The notes under the pieces are model-generated. The model was not told the DNA's origin. It searched no databases and saw only the letters and a program-made list of their open reading frames with translations. DNA of 64,000 nt. Source: Thuidium tamariscinum (Eukaryota > Streptophyta > Bryopsida > Hypnales > Thuidiaceae). This document shows, in pieces, positions 20,521-33,400 of this stretch. The number at the start of each line of letters is the position of its first letter. The first letter of the stretch is position 1. The stretch spans positions 13,144,001-13,208,000 of the forward strand of contig OX344753.2 of NCBI GenBank assembly GCA_947034885.2, in the 5' to 3' direction. The position numbers and the translations under genes were made by a program.

Positions 20521-23500
20521 TAAGGGAATAAGGTAGAAGAGCATAACTATGTTTTGAAGTACCAATTGAATTCCAATTCTTCAAAATCACATCTAAAATG
20601 TTTGTTTTTAGTTTCCTTCCTCATCACAAATCAATACACTTTCACCAATCACATTCATGTTTTTTGAACATGTTCACGCCTCCATAAGATTAGTTGCTAA
20701 AGTCAATTATAGGTGTCAAATTCAAGTATGTAGTTCATATACTTTAAGAAGTACTTGTAAATTTTTTGAGATTTTATTTTTTAGGAAGTCAATTGCAATC
20801 ATTTCTAACTTCTCTATTGACATTAATTTTCAAATTTGTTTCATCAATTTTCATGACCAAAAATCTTAGACATGTTGGAATAAGCTTTGTCAACTTTGAT
20901 TACAATAAGATAGGTGGTAAAAGCAACCCTATTCTAACAGTGTCCTCATAGCCAAATCTTCAATCTAGCCAAGATTACATTTTCCAAAGCACACCATATG
21001 TTCATTTAAAAGTAGGATTGATTTTAGATGTCATTTCAACTTGAAGAACCCATAGCTTATTCACCAATGCTCCAAACAATATAAAATCAATTAGCATCTT
21101 CATCTTCATCATTTGAATGTATTTTTGTGCAAACTCATGGATTGTCCCCCCCCCTTTCTATGATGCCTTTATATGTTGAAAGTGCATAGAGCATCCCTAC
21201 TAGTCTTCCTACCAAGCCTTAGCACCGCCACTCTAAGCTTGCTATAGCTATGTTGGCAAGCAAAAATAGCTCCGCACTATCACCGTGTTACATTAAAAGC
21301 TATGTTGTTCTTCTTAGGATTCTTACATTTGTTCAACAACCAAAAGCCTTTGTAGTCAATCATTTTATACTCACACCAACTTGGTCAACTTTGACTATCA
21401 ATCGCCTTCGGGCCTCCTACCACATGAGATGGTTAAGCAAAGTTCACCGGTGAAGCTACAAAGTCGAGCAAGAAATTTGTAGTGATATGTAGACCCAATG
21501 GATGCAAAGAGATTGAGTAAAAATTCCATGTGTAGTGATTCCCTTTCAAGTTGACTAATTTCCACCAATGGGTTTGTCCACTATAAATTTGGTGAACCCT
21601 CAACTCTTTCTGTGTTCACCAAGGTCCACAAGACAATCAATGTTCACTTCTTGTCTTTCATTGCTTTGATTTGGCACCAAGTGAGCTCATTGACAAAACT
21701 TGTATTGACCATCATTGACCAATTTCTCTGCAATGCACTCAATTCCGTTTCATTTGTGTCCAAAGAAAAATATGAAAAAATCATCATTGAACAAGACAAG
21801 GCAAGGCAGGGAGCTTCTGGAATCTGCAGTTCTGCACCACTGGGTTTGAGACAAATTGGCGGATTTGGGGAATTTCGTGACACTGGATATGGGCGAAGCT
21901 TCTAGGCAGCTCTGGTAAGTTAAGTTAGCCCCAAACAAGTTGAAGCGATTCAAATCTCTACCTTAACACAGGTAGTTTGTTTTGTTTGTTTTGTTTGTTT
22001 GTCACGTTAAGATCTCCCGGGCTGTGCGTCTCTCGATCACATGCTTGGTACCATCACAAAGCTCTTGGCGAGGAGGGGTGCACGGGCTTGGTTCTGAGGC
22101 ATTCTGACTTATGACGAGAAAGTTATTGAATTTTAAAGTTTTAATGGATTAAAAAAATTAGAAAATTACTTTTACTTTAATTTTGATGGTGGCAACGGCA
22201 AAGGGCACACTAGTTAGAATTGAAGGTAAGGTGGAGGTACCCATGGTCAATCATTTAAGCAATTTTCAGGCAGAAAGTGAGCCGTAGTATGACGGTGATT
22301 GCGGAGGATGTTAAATCCGTCCCATGAAGTTAGTCCAGCAAAGTAAAACTCATGTTACCGAGGGATAAAAGTAAAAAAAACAAACTATTTCTATGTTGTG
22401 TTTTTGGGTATGTTCTAGGCCCACATCAACTAATTTGAGGTCATTGATTGCAAATATGAATTTACAATTCACAAAAAAAATAAAATTTCAGCATTTACCC
22501 CTGGGGTAAATCCAGCCCAATATTCCCACTTCAGGGGAAGGGTTTAACATCCTATAGTGATTGCAAGAAACACCTAAACTATTTTGTAGCAGAGAATGTG
22601 TGTTGAATTGTTTTTTGGCTATAACTTTTGTGTTTTGGCTCTAAATGACTCAAGATTTATAGGAATGGTACTCATGACTATTATACACCTTGCCTAATTT
22701 TTTGTAATTTAAAAAAATATTTAATTGTCCAAAAATAGACCTCAATTTAATGTCACACTTACTAATTTGGAGGTTTATAGTACTATTTAGCACCCATAAG
22801 AAATAAATTTTGAGCTCAAAATTTAGAGGAGATGGTCTTCTAGTAGACTTGTAGCTAATGGTCAAAGGAATTTTTAAATAATTATTTTTATATAGCGTAG
22901 AAGTTCAGAAAGTGAGACTCTTTGTGCTTGCATTTTAAAATATGTAAAAAATTATTTTGGTGATTCTTTTGGTGAATGGTCATCTTCATAAAGTTGTTGC
23001 AAATGTCTAGTTTTTATTTTAAGAAAATTTCCCCATTTTTTCCTAATTAAAACATCAAAGTATGTATTTTCTTGAGATTTGGCACTTTTCTAGTTTTCCT
23101 ACTTAGAGAATTTTTCTATACACTCCCTCTAGTTGTTACTTTTGTCTTAAAGGTATATACATAAGTCATATATTTTAAAAGGTTTGAAATTATTTTTTAA
23201 ATTTAAAAATAATCATGAAAAATCATAAAAATGCAACAAAATCGACACGTGTTTTTTGCAACCATCCACTTGAGGCAAGTGAAATTTTTGCCAAATAGGA
23301 AGATTGGAAATAAGGGGATTGCAAATTTTTCAAAAATTGAAATTATTATGATTTTTGTAAAGGTATAAAGTTATTTGGACTAAGTTAATAGCCAATGTCT
23401 AGACTCTTCCAATTCCAATCTTATTAGGCTTAACTTTGAAATGGAAGAAAGACATATTCCGAGCTTTAGTTGAAAATATGTTATAGCCTTGGTTGGAAAT

Positions 23501-23790
23501 AGATTCACTCTACAGGTTGGATATATATATGCTTGGTCAAAAATAGGTGGTCCTACCTTAGATCAGCTTGTATTCTTGTAACCGTTTGCAACCCAATTCT
23601 ATCAAGTAGACCAACCCAATTCCATCACTATACTTTTGGCTTCTATTTCTACCTAAAATCCCCTCCAATTTCCTTCATTCTATAACAAAATTAATGTTCT
23701 CTATGACAAAATCAAGGATTTTATGACAAGTTGGGGTATCATGTCACTTTTATAACATAAAATATCTATTACTTGATTAAGTGGTTACAG
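20521..23790. other. Intergenic DNA with a less AT-rich patch at 21790-22330
   Basis: No gene identified. The patch 21790-22330 is richer in GC than its surroundings and contains a (TTTGTTTTG)n tract near 21976-22002; no splice-compatible family match was found. From about 22558 to 23560 there are blocks reminiscent of the 1808-3109 element (TGCAAGAAACACCTA and a CTCCCTCTAGTTGTTAC word near 23126), so a decayed mariner-like copy is possible. Confidence 0.4.
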
Positions 23791-23806
23791 GATGTTTATG
23801 AGTTAT

Positions 23807-24160
23807 TTATGATCCTAGTCTACACTTTAGTTTTGTAATTCTACTTGGATTTGAGTCATGGAATAAGTGTACACATGTAAAAAAAGTTTGGACATTTAGA
23901 GGTAAAAGAAAAGAAAACGATTTCGTTACACATTGCATGACTAGATTATAAGAGTTTAAATCCTTTGAATTAAATTTTTTTGCACTACAAATTCTAAATA
24001 TATAATCTTTTATGTGTTCAAAAATTGAGTTGAGAATCTTGAGGAAAAAAACACAAAAAACACACTTGATTTTCATTCTTTGAAAAGTTGTTAGGTAAAA
24101 TCGTAGAAATAGGTACAAGATGTAACTAAAAAAGAAGTTGTTAATTGCTTTAAGATGGAA
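23807..24160 (-). repeat. Family A fragment, inverted
   Basis: Reverse complement carries the blocks TTTCAATTCCATCTTAAAGC, TTCAAAGAATGAAAATCAAG and a CAACTCAATTTTTGAACAC block, as in the copies at 20.1 and 45.3 kb. It is truncated where the family D arm at 24171 begins. Confidence 0.55.
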
Positions 24161-24170
24161 TTGAAACACA

Positions 24171-24513
24171 CGTAAGAAGATTTTTGGACCCCCAAAAGAC
24201 CGTTTCAGGGGTGTTCTCTAAAACTGTTCCCACTGCTGCAGACCAGCCCCTTGCAGGTCTGAATTTTCGGATTTTGAAAAAAAAATTAAAATTTTTTTCT
24301 CCAAAAAGAACTTCAGAATGTATTAAAAAGCAAAAAATGATTTTTAAAAAATGTTTCTTTTTCAAAAAGAATATTTTTTAAATATTTAATAATTAATTAA
24401 AATTTAAAAATAATTAGTATTTTCTGACATGGCAGTCGCTCGACCACATCATTATAGCGTTCCCAGCGTTTGGGAACTCGTAGTCTTGTAAACCAGCTAG
24501 AAATCCTCTTATG
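24171..24513 (+). mobile_element. Family D MITE, left arm of an inverted pair
   Basis: Begins TAAGAAGATTTTTGG and ends CCAGCTAGAAATCCTCTTA. Contains GACCGTTTCAGGGGTGTTCT, GCAGACCAGCCCCTTGC, GACATGGCAGTCGCTCGACC and GCGTTTGGGAACTCGTAGTC. Its reverse complement is closely repeated at 25181-25477. Confidence 0.7.
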
Positions 24514-25180
24514 CTTATTACAACAATTAAATTGTCCTAATAAGTAGATTGAACCTTGTGGAGCTTTTAAAGAAAATTGTGAGTATCAAGTTTAAAGATA
24601 AATACAATATATTACTTATTAAAAATGCAATGATAGTTCATATAACAAGATCAAAGCTCCATGATTCTTACATCAATAATTTAATTGGAATGAATTAAAT
24701 CTTTTTATATAGACAAAAATATAATCTTTGAGAAAAAAATTCAAGATTTTTATTTCAAGTTTTGTGGAGTTTTTTGTTTCTCAACAAACTCCATATTATA
24801 CTTCTGTAGGTCTAACTTACTATTGCTAGTACTAGGCCCTAATTGAAATAAATATTATATCTACTAAAAGCTAATGTATTTTTCTATCTCCAAAATTTCT
24901 AAAGAATTACTTTAAATTTACTAAAACCTATCTAAACCTTCAAATGGCCTCATACTTCGGACTTTAGGAGTTAAAATTTAATATTTTTTTAATGTATTTA
25001 TTCTAATTTGAAACGTCTATTTAAATCTTTAACACAAATTTAATTAACAAAAATATCTTTTAGTTTAATTTTAAAATAGTAAAAATTAGAATGTCTTAAA
25101 ATTTTAATAAATTTTTTTATCAATTTAAATTCTCTAATTTTCATTATTTGTCTTTGAAAACTTGTGATGATGTCACAAAC
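24514..25180. other. Spacer between the two inverted family D arms
   Basis: About 670 bp of AT-rich sequence with fragments recalling family A (GGTCTAACTTACTATTGC, a GCACCAATTGAAATAAA-like block) but no gene. It would be the loop if the two arms paired. Confidence 0.5.
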
Positions 25181-25477
25181 ATAAGAAGATTTTCAGCTGG
25201 TTTACAAGATTGCGAGTTCCCAAACGCTAGGAACGCATTGGGAACATTGGGAACACAATGCTGATGTAGTCAAGTGACTGCCATGTCAAAAAATATTAAT
25301 TATTTTCTTGGAATTTAAAAAAAAATCATTTTCTTTCTTTCTTAAACATTCTGGAAAAAAATTAATTTCTTCAAAATTCAAAAATTCAGACTAGCAAGGG
25401 GCTGGTTTGCAGCAGTAGGAACAGTTTCTGGGAACACCTCTGAAACAGTCTTCTTCAAGGCCAGAAATCCTCTTATG
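25181..25477 (-). mobile_element. Family D MITE, right arm of an inverted pair
   Basis: Inverted copy of 24171-24513. Shared blocks on the minus strand include AAGACTGTTTCAGAGGTGTT, CTGCTGCAAACCAGCCCCTT and GCGTTTGGGAACTCGCAATC. It ends CCAGAAATCCTCTTATG. Confidence 0.7.
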
Positions 25478-26651
25478 ATTGTACAAATAGGTCTAAAATA
25501 GTACACGACTTTCACTATAGAAATACTTTGTATATAATCTCTTTATACTTTTATCCCCCATATCATCATAAACGTACTTGGAAAATTTCTTTTTTTTTAA
25601 TTCCTAAGTATCCTATCATTTTTATGATAACCTAAAAATTGCCATAGCTATTCAAAGAATGTTTTTTAATCAATGCCAAGTCTATCTACTTTTGAAATTG
25701 AAAAAGTAGCAATTATATATATAATCTTTTGTATGATTTTGGCCCCTAATTCTTATTAAACCAAAGCTATATGCATTGTATAAATTATGATGCTTCATTG
25801 TCTTTTTGTTTGCATTATTCCCTCAATATTAAATATTAGCAACTTTTGGTTTCTTCATAGTATGTATTTTACTATTTGGCATATATAGTGTTTAAAACTC
25901 TTGAATTTGTAAATTTAAATCTTTAGTATGGAATTTTCAATGGCAGTAATTTGGCTACAAACACTCACTCATTTTCTCTAATGCATCCTAGATTCCTAGA
26001 TGCTACTTACATAGGAAGAATGGGGCGTTATCCCCAAATACATTTTCTAGCATGTAACTACACCTCTGACTTTGTGAAAACAAAAAGTTAGGGGTGTAGT
26101 TCATTAGAGAAAATCTATACTCTTTAGAAGTTTGGTAAAAAGTGCTAAAAGGGCCCAAGATTACATTTATTTGACATGGGCAAGAATTTTTTCTCTATAG
26201 CTGTGATGCACCAAGTGTCATCTATACAATAGTACAACCAAATGTCAGAGCCTTGGTACTTGAGCACTTGTGTTCAATTGGACGAAAACTGTAGACAATT
26301 GACATTTTCTAGTTGATAGTGAAGATATTTGTACAATTTTGTTAGAGATCTTATACTTTCTTATTCAATAGGGCTCTCCATATAGAGTGCTTTGTCCAAC
26401 CATAACAACCTTTTAGAGAGTCTAAATTTTCTCTAATGCATGTATATGCTAGAAAATATGCTGTAGATAACACCTCCTTTCTTTCCATACTAAATGGCAT
26501 CCTATATTTCAATGGCCTAATATCCTTGTCCCTCTAAAGCCTTTAAAGCCTAAAATCTAGGATTTCAGAGGCACTAGACGTTAGAAAGAAGACTCTAATT
26601 CTTATACGAGGACTAGACTTGCATGGTCTTATATGGACTTATAGTACATTG
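25478..26651. other. Intergenic DNA, no recognised content
   Basis: AT-rich, only short open frames, no inverted ends or arrays recognised. Confidence 0.5.
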
Positions 26652-26962
26652 ATGGGGAATTTCGTTAAAATGGCGGTATCCCACATGCCATTTTCACACC
26701 TTGACATCTAGGACAAGTATACATTGCTAATATCTAGGACACTTTTAGATTTCTGAAATCTATGACAAGCATAGATATTAGACCAAACAATCTAAAAAAT
26801 CTAGGATTGGTATAGATTTCAGAAATCTAGGAGAATTGTAGATTTTCAAAATCTAGTACAGGTGTAGATCCTAGGATAGAAAAAACGGTTCAGACCGCGC
26901 AGTCGAAACTGCTCAAAAGCACCAATTTAACGAAATGGCGCCATTTTAACGAAATTTCCCAT
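26652..26962. mobile_element. MITE with ATGGGGAATTTCGTTAAAAT ends around a short tandem array
   Basis: A 311-bp element. The left end ATGGGGAATTTCGTTAAAAT (then GGCG) is matched by the inverted right end, CGCCATTTTAACGAAATTTC then CCAT, with one mismatch over about 24 bp. The inside (about 26690-26875) is a degenerate array of units of the form ATCTAGGACAAGTATAGATT. Just before the right end is a GC-richer stretch (CAGACCGCGCAGTCGAAACT) and a second, direct copy of TTTAACGAAATGGCG. Only one copy is in the window. Confidence 0.7.
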
Positions 26963-29747
26963 ATTGTGTAATTAGACATTTAGATGGGGTCGATATCAAC
27001 CCTTTTTTTCAACTCCATGTAGCTAGAAAGCACCATTTGAAAAAATAGGGTGAAAAAGCTTTAAGCAAAAAAATTAAATATTAAAAAGAAGTTGCCAAAG
27101 ATCCACTTAGGGTTTTCAAGGTGTTGCCAAAAAGCTACAACCTTAGCCTCTACAATCACCAAGAATCTTCATGGCATAGCACTTCAAATTCATAAGCTTG
27201 TGCCACTTTCCTCAAGATCTACTTTCTTCATCGCCTAAGGCCCTTTCATTATTGTATATTTGTTGCCAAGCCTTGCCATTAGAAATTCCGTTCATCATCA
27301 AAGGAGCTGGAGCATTGAATTTGCAATCTCCAAATTCTATACAAGGCCTTCAACCACTTTGCTTCCTTCATTTTCACTCTTCCTTTGTTTATTGCACTTC
27401 ATCCCACTCTTCATTTTATTGTCATAGCCCTTATCGTTTTCCTCAATATAGATGCTGCATTGATGCTACTAAACTTGGTTTTTGCACTTTTCATGTTGCT
27501 TTATTGTGATGGAATGTATAATCATTTGTGTCTTGTCCGTAGTGTTTATATTTTGCTATGACTATCATATTTGGCGGATGAAAGGCTGCAAGTGGTGTTA
27601 GAATAAAGTTGGATATGTAGACAATTCCAATATAGTACTCTTTTCTCTAGACTCATTGCTTGAAATGAGTTCTCAATTGTAATGCATTTGTTGGGTTCTT
27701 TGCTTAGTTTGTAAATTGTGCTTTTGGTTTTGGAATTTCTTGACATCTCCAGTCATTGCAAAAAAGACTGACTAGTTTTGGTAGCATTTTCTACAATACT
27801 CATGAATTTCTCGGGAGTATTGTATAATTAGAAAAACAATTTTTAAGAGATACAAAAAATATATTTAACATATATATACCTCTAAGATGGTACTCTAGGA
27901 AGGAAAAACATAGAAAATTTTTCTAAGTAGGAGAACTTGAAAAGTGCAAAATTTTGAACATGAAAATAAGTAATTTGACATTTTAATTTATAAAAAATAG
28001 GAAATTTAAAAAAAAAACTAAAAATTGAAAATTTGGTTGAACTTTATTATAAAGAGATTTCACCAAAAGAATGATCTCAAAACCATCTTAAATGTTCAAA
28101 AGTATGCGTGCAAGGAAAGCTTGTTAGTGCATATGTAGAGGAAAGAGAATAATGATTTTTGAGATTTCTTTTGGTAGAAACATGCCTATCTAGTATGGAA
28201 ATAGACCACAAAAATTTCAACTTTAGATCATTAATTTTGGATACTCCCTAGTATCAAAAAACCCTAAACTGCAAAGTGTGACAAATTAGCTTAATTGAAA
28301 TTTAATTATAAAATGATTTTTGAAAATTTCTCAAAAATAAATAATTTGATTGTTTTCATATCAGACATTTTCAATCTAAATTTCAAGTTAATTTGGTTCA
28401 TACTTTAAAAGTTATAGTCAATGACAATTCCATCATTCAAAGTGTGATGCAAAATAGTACTAGTCTTTCTTGCAATTACACTTCATGGTTTGACAAAGGC
28501 TTGCCAACAATGCTCGTCAAAGTTGTTCTTGTATTGTAGGCTTTAAAGTTTTCGAGAAGGAATTTAGATTTCCAACGGTGCTTGCAATTTCAAGTCATTT
28601 TAAATCACTAACCTTGTCATTTATATATATATTGCTTGCTTTCGAAAAAATGTGTATGTTGAACCTAAGAAGTAAGGACCAAGGGTTAATGTCTTTACAG
28701 GGTTCACAGACTTAGAACATTGAAAGCAAGTCTCATTTACAAAATTTTGCCACTAAGAAATATGAAGGTCATTCATTGAGTTCTATAGAAGATTAAGTTT
28801 TAATTCTATTAGGCTCAAGGTCTCTTTTTTGAAGGTGTTTCAATTATCACGAGGTTTGATTATTTTGGTTATACTACATCGTTCTTTTTTCTTTGATTTG
28901 GATGATATTCAAAATTGTCCTTATGAATATCTTATAAATCTGTCGTTGTGACAAGTTACACTCTTTTAATTTAGTTGCATTGGAGTTGTTGGTGCAAAAT
29001 CTTTGTCAAAAAATTTATATAAATCAATATGATTCTCTATCATAGTTGATTCTCTACCTTCATTGAATACTAAGCTTGAAGATCTTTATACTCACTTAAG
29101 CACCAAGTCTTTGATGCTTTAGAATATTCCTAAACAAACACTCCTATATTGTTGGCATCGACTTCAATTTTTACTCTAGGATTTTAGAATTAAAGTGATG
29201 CATCATTTAACTATAAAATTCTATTGATGTATTTGACTCCTTGTAGCCTCTTCAATTGATGAACACTTCATGTATTTGTTGAATTGTTGTTTGTAGGGGT
29301 TTAGGGTTTCCACATGAATATCATCTACAAATGAATTTTGATCTTTTTACTTCACACTTCCATATCAGTTTATACATTGCTAATTTTTCACTACATACTA
29401 AGGAAGATGGTGCCTAAGTTCATTCAAAGCATAGCAAACATTACAATGTTTAAGAAATTTTGTCTTTTTTTTACATTTTGACAATTCCACATAGTGCCAA
29501 AATTGGTCACCTATTCCAAGCAAATTGTGCCACGTACATAATCTTTGAAATTGACTATTGCTAAGGGAGAAACACCCATTCTTGTCCATGTACCTTGCAA
29601 TGGACTATAGAGTCACTCAAATATGTCCCTAGAGTGCAGTTAATGTATTTGCCACATGTGTGAAAGTAATTTGCTGACACAGTTGAAGGACACATAGGAA
29701 AATCTGGTTGGCTGAGTGCTGATTTTCACAGGGTTCAGTTTTGGGTG
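26963..29747. other. Intergenic DNA, no recognised gene
   Basis: A 103-codon open frame at 27198-27509 has no similarity that I recognise and lacks gene-like context. The segment 27810-28430 has blocks similar to 22.6-23.1 kb and to the 1808-3109 element, suggesting decayed repeats. Confidence 0.45.
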
Positions 29748-29943
29748 CACTTATTGCACACTTTGGGAGCCATTACTTCAAAAAACATAGAAATTACACA
29801 CAATGTCCGAAAATTCTATTTCTTTTTTTGAATATTCATGATTTTCACTTGCTAATACTAGAAAAATACCAATTTTAGGAAAATCTCCCTCCCTCCAACT
29901 ATGCTGAATTCCTTATTTGGACGGTTTTGGGTGCTTCCACTGT
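29748..29943 (+). repeat. Dispersed direct repeat shared with 50552-50743
   Basis: Both copies contain GAATATTCATGATTTTCACT, TGCTAATACTA and CTCCAACTATG, then TTATTTGGACGGTTTTGGGT (GGATGG in the other copy), ending CTTCCACTG or TTTCCACTG. About 195 bp, same orientation. It ends about 105 bp upstream of the G-boxes of the ABCG promoter. Confidence 0.65.
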
Positions 29944-30050
29944 ATGATAATTCATTGGAAGAATGTAGCCCTCACCTAGTTGCAACAGAAAGTTAGAATG
30001 AAAGAAACCCAAAAGGGCTGGTCGATACTCGATACCCTGCCAGAATCGAG

Positions 30051-30063
30051 CACGTGTCACGTG
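30051..30063 (+). promoter_or_regulatory. Two G-boxes (CACGTG) in the ABCG upstream region
   Basis: CACGTGTCACGTG contains two CACGTG cores whose starts are 7 bp apart. They lie about 260 bp upstream of the putative TATA box. CACGTG is the core bound by plant bZIP and bHLH factors, and CACGTGTC matches the ABRE form. Control of this gene by ABA or light is inference. Confidence 0.5.
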
Positions 30064-30320
30064 TGTGACTCGACAAAATGGTGAGTGTTTCCAGACGCTC
30101 AAGACAAAAGAACCTAGCTCACCCCTCCCCAATAAAATAGTGATCCCGTCATGATGCCTCATGATCATTGAGCAGGTCGGTTGGCAGGCTCTGATCCTGC
30201 GCCCGTAATTCCTGCGTCTGTAATCCGTCTGGAATTGCTAGCTTCGGGAAGGCATTAAAGTCCATTGACGCGTGCTCAGCAATTCCAGCCTGCCGTACCC
30301 CGAATTCCGGCCGGTTCCCA

Positions 30321-30328
30321 TATAAACA
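30321..30328 (+). promoter_or_regulatory. Putative TATA box of the ABCG gene
   Basis: TATAAACA in the context CCCATATAAACAGCG, 138 bp upstream of the ATG at 30459. This would place transcription start near 30350 and give a leader of about 105 nt. The following region has repeated GATCGA and GATCGAGCTTG words. Confidence 0.5.
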
Positions 30329-30458
30329 GCGCACTGGAGTACTGGCTGGGACTCAGATCGATCGATCGAGCTTGTGTCCGGACGGATCGAGCTTGCGCGT
30401 GCAAGCAAATTTCGTCCGTAGGCAGCCAGGAGAGTCAAGCTAAGGATCGAGCTAGGGG

Positions 30459-33400
30459 ATGACTGACAGCTGGGTAGGAGGTTGCAAGCCTTCTGTTTGT
30501 GGATTCATCGGGACTATGAAGAGGCCGACTGCTGAGGGAAACTTGCAAGTGCCTTCCGGATCTGCGATGTCGCAGCAGCAGCAGCATGTCGAGGTTGCTG
30601 CTGTTGTGGATATTATTGATAACAAAAGGAGTTGTGACAACGATTCTAGACTAGTGGAAGAAGCACTTGCTGCGTACCTTGTGTGGACGGATCTGGGTGT
30701 GCACGCTGTCAGTGTCAAACGGCAGAAAGTAGCACGCCCCATCCTCACTGGTGCTACAGGTACCGCCATGTGAGTACATTGAGTCAATGTATATGATTTC
30801 ATCTGGCATGGGTCTGGTCATGTATTCACCGCGCTGCACTGACTGCAGTGGGTGCTTGCATGGTTTGTGTTTCAAAAATTGCGCTACAGAGCTGAAGGGA
30901 TATATTGATATGCACAGGATTTTCTGTATATGTTGAAACTGCAGTACGTAGAGAGTTCGAGGAATATGTTTTCCGTGCTCTATTGGTAGAGAATGCACCT
31001 CAGAACTCGGAGGTCAAGTTCATGCAGGGCTATTTAACTTCAGGCATGACCTCGGTTGAATACGTTGATTACGAGTAGGAAGAAGAAAATGCTCTGCGTG
31101 CTCTCTGGAGACAATCATGCGTTACTAAGTCCGGCTTGAAGTGGCCTAGTCAATGATAGTGCAAAAGATCAGTAGGAATTGAGTATGCAGGAATTGAGTT
31201 ATTGTATCAATGGAGTGCAGGGTATGCGGCACCCGGGTCGCTTACGGCCATTATGGGACCCAGCGGGTCGGGGAAGACGACACTGCTGGATGCTTTGGCG
31301 GGTACATACATACAACACATGCACTCGATCGCATTGCAGTTCATCATCAGTATAATTAATTACGCTCCAAGTGAATGTCAAAGATCAGCAGTGGTGTATT
31401 TGATCGAAGTTTGCACAGTCCCAATGCAAACCTCAGCGGTCGAATATTCCACACTCGGTTTTTTGGAACTGCGTTCTAGTTTCCGAGTGTCCTTTTGTAA
31501 CAAACACCCTGCGTTAGTGAGCTCCAACCTCTCAGATGAAATTGAACAATGCTGGAAACACGTTCGTATTAACGGCAGAAATAAATCAGGAACGGTCTTC
31601 ATAACTACAGATGTGTGATAAAAATTTTGCTGCACATGTGTTACAGTAAGTTACTCAGCTGCTCTGTATTCGTGGTGCTGCAGGGCGATTGGCTTATAAT
31701 ACGGTGCAGACCGGCAATATATTTCTCAATGGAGATAAGAAGTCCTCGCTCTGTTACGGCACCGCGGTACCTATTATTGAACCAGTGATTGAACCATGTT
31801 AACTTTTTTAAGTTTCAAAATTCATTATTAGTTTTGTGGAGATTCACCCTTGTGCACAGAGACGAGTACGTAGATGTCGGGTTGGTTTTATATTGTCACG
31901 GGCCAGAGGTTAATCAATCACCTGATTCATTTGGATCATTCCTGGTACATTTGCCTCTGGACAGGCCTACGTGACGCAACAGGATTTTTTGATCGGCACT
32001 CTGACTGTGCGTGAGAGCATCATGTACTCGGCGAGCTTGCGGCTCCCCAGCACGACCACGTTCGAGGAGAAGACTGCCATTGTGGACAGCACTATCCTGG
32101 AAATGGGACTGCAGGGCTGCCAAAGCACTTACGTGGGGAACTACTTTGTACGTGGACTCAGTGGCGGCGAGAAGCGGCGCCTCAGCATAGCTTTGGGCAT
32201 TCTCACTCGCCCTAGCTTGATCTTCCTGGATGAACCAACCAGTGGTCTTGACAGGTGCGCGCATGCAACAAACTACACTGATCAATAAACTACAATGAAC
32301 TTACCCGAGCCTAGCTAAGTATACTGTACATGCTCCTCAAAAACATCGGTGAATTTCAGGAGTTTCAGGTGCTCTGATCTTTGAGCTTTCGGTTACCCCA
32401 AAAGTTAGGAATAATATAGATTTCAATTTCAGATGAGTGTCTCAATCTGCTGGGAAATGCTCCACCAATTGTGTTACTAGTTCACACCAATATTGTGACA
32501 GACACGAGATTTTCCTGTTACAGAAGACCAAACGACTTCGAGACCTATCCTACTAGTGTAGGATGATTCTATTCTAGGACTTTGATCGAACGCAATGGTA
32601 CTTCAGAGAGTGTCCCCTGCCATCAATCCTGGCTCCGGAGACAGGGTCTAATTCGTCAGGTACCCGGTTCGGTGTAAGCTCGGTTGAGGGATTTTCATCA
32701 TTGTCTCTTGCAAATGACCCAACCAATTAAGGTTTCTTTTTTCTCGTTTTTTCGAAACAGATAAGCAGGGTTTCTCAAGGAATGCTAGCTAGTACCTGGA
32801 AAGTACATAAATCGTAATCATATTTCTCTCTCCGTGATTTGGTTCAGGTTGATCGATATGGTCAGTTTCATTCAAATGATGTGTTTCCAGAGTGTCAGGA
32901 TCGTCATTTAAGACTGGAGTTATTACACATAGATGGATCCGAATCGATGGCAGTACTAACAAGGAAAAACCGAAAAAGTCTTAATTTTTTTAGTGCGAAA
33001 TCTCTCCATTGATTTCTCTATTAGTCTGAGTATTCTAGTGGATACGGCAATTAATTGACACCATGGCAATTGCATGTGGGTACGTCTCCGTAGTGCTGCA
33101 GCTTATTTTGTGGCGAGGACGTTGAAGAATCTAGCCCAGGATGGACGGACTGTGATTTCGGCCATTCACCAGCCCAGCAGCGAAGTCTTTGCGCTCTTCG
33201 ACCACCTCACGCTCCTCTCCAGTGGGCAAACCATTTTCTTTGGAGAGGCTGCCGAGGCCCAACAGGTAACTCTTAATTAAATTCCGTGTCACTTGTTTAA
33301 AAAACAATTAAAAAAAAAATGCAAAGTTAATTAACCTTCGTACCTCCGAGCTGCTGTGAGGTTTTAAATTAACTCCATGCCAGCCATTTAACTTATGTAT

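Noticed and set aside
23807-24169. 120-codon minus-strand frame as an independent gene
   Set aside because: It lies in a family A repeat fragment, runs across the repeat boundary, and is only partly kept in other copies; noted as a finding on the family instead.
27198-27509. 103-codon frame in the intergenic region
   Set aside because: No recognisable domain, no repeat homologue, composition like its AT-rich surroundings; long enough to occur by chance.
31202-31618. 138-codon frame containing the Walker A motif
   Set aside because: Only 31221-31301 is exon; the rest is intron read-through. A GT donor at 31302 followed by the exon at 31684 restores the ABCG sequence.
31914-32285. 123-codon minus-strand frame opposite ABCG exon 4
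   Set aside because: Antisense shadow of a GC-rich exon, no motif of its own.
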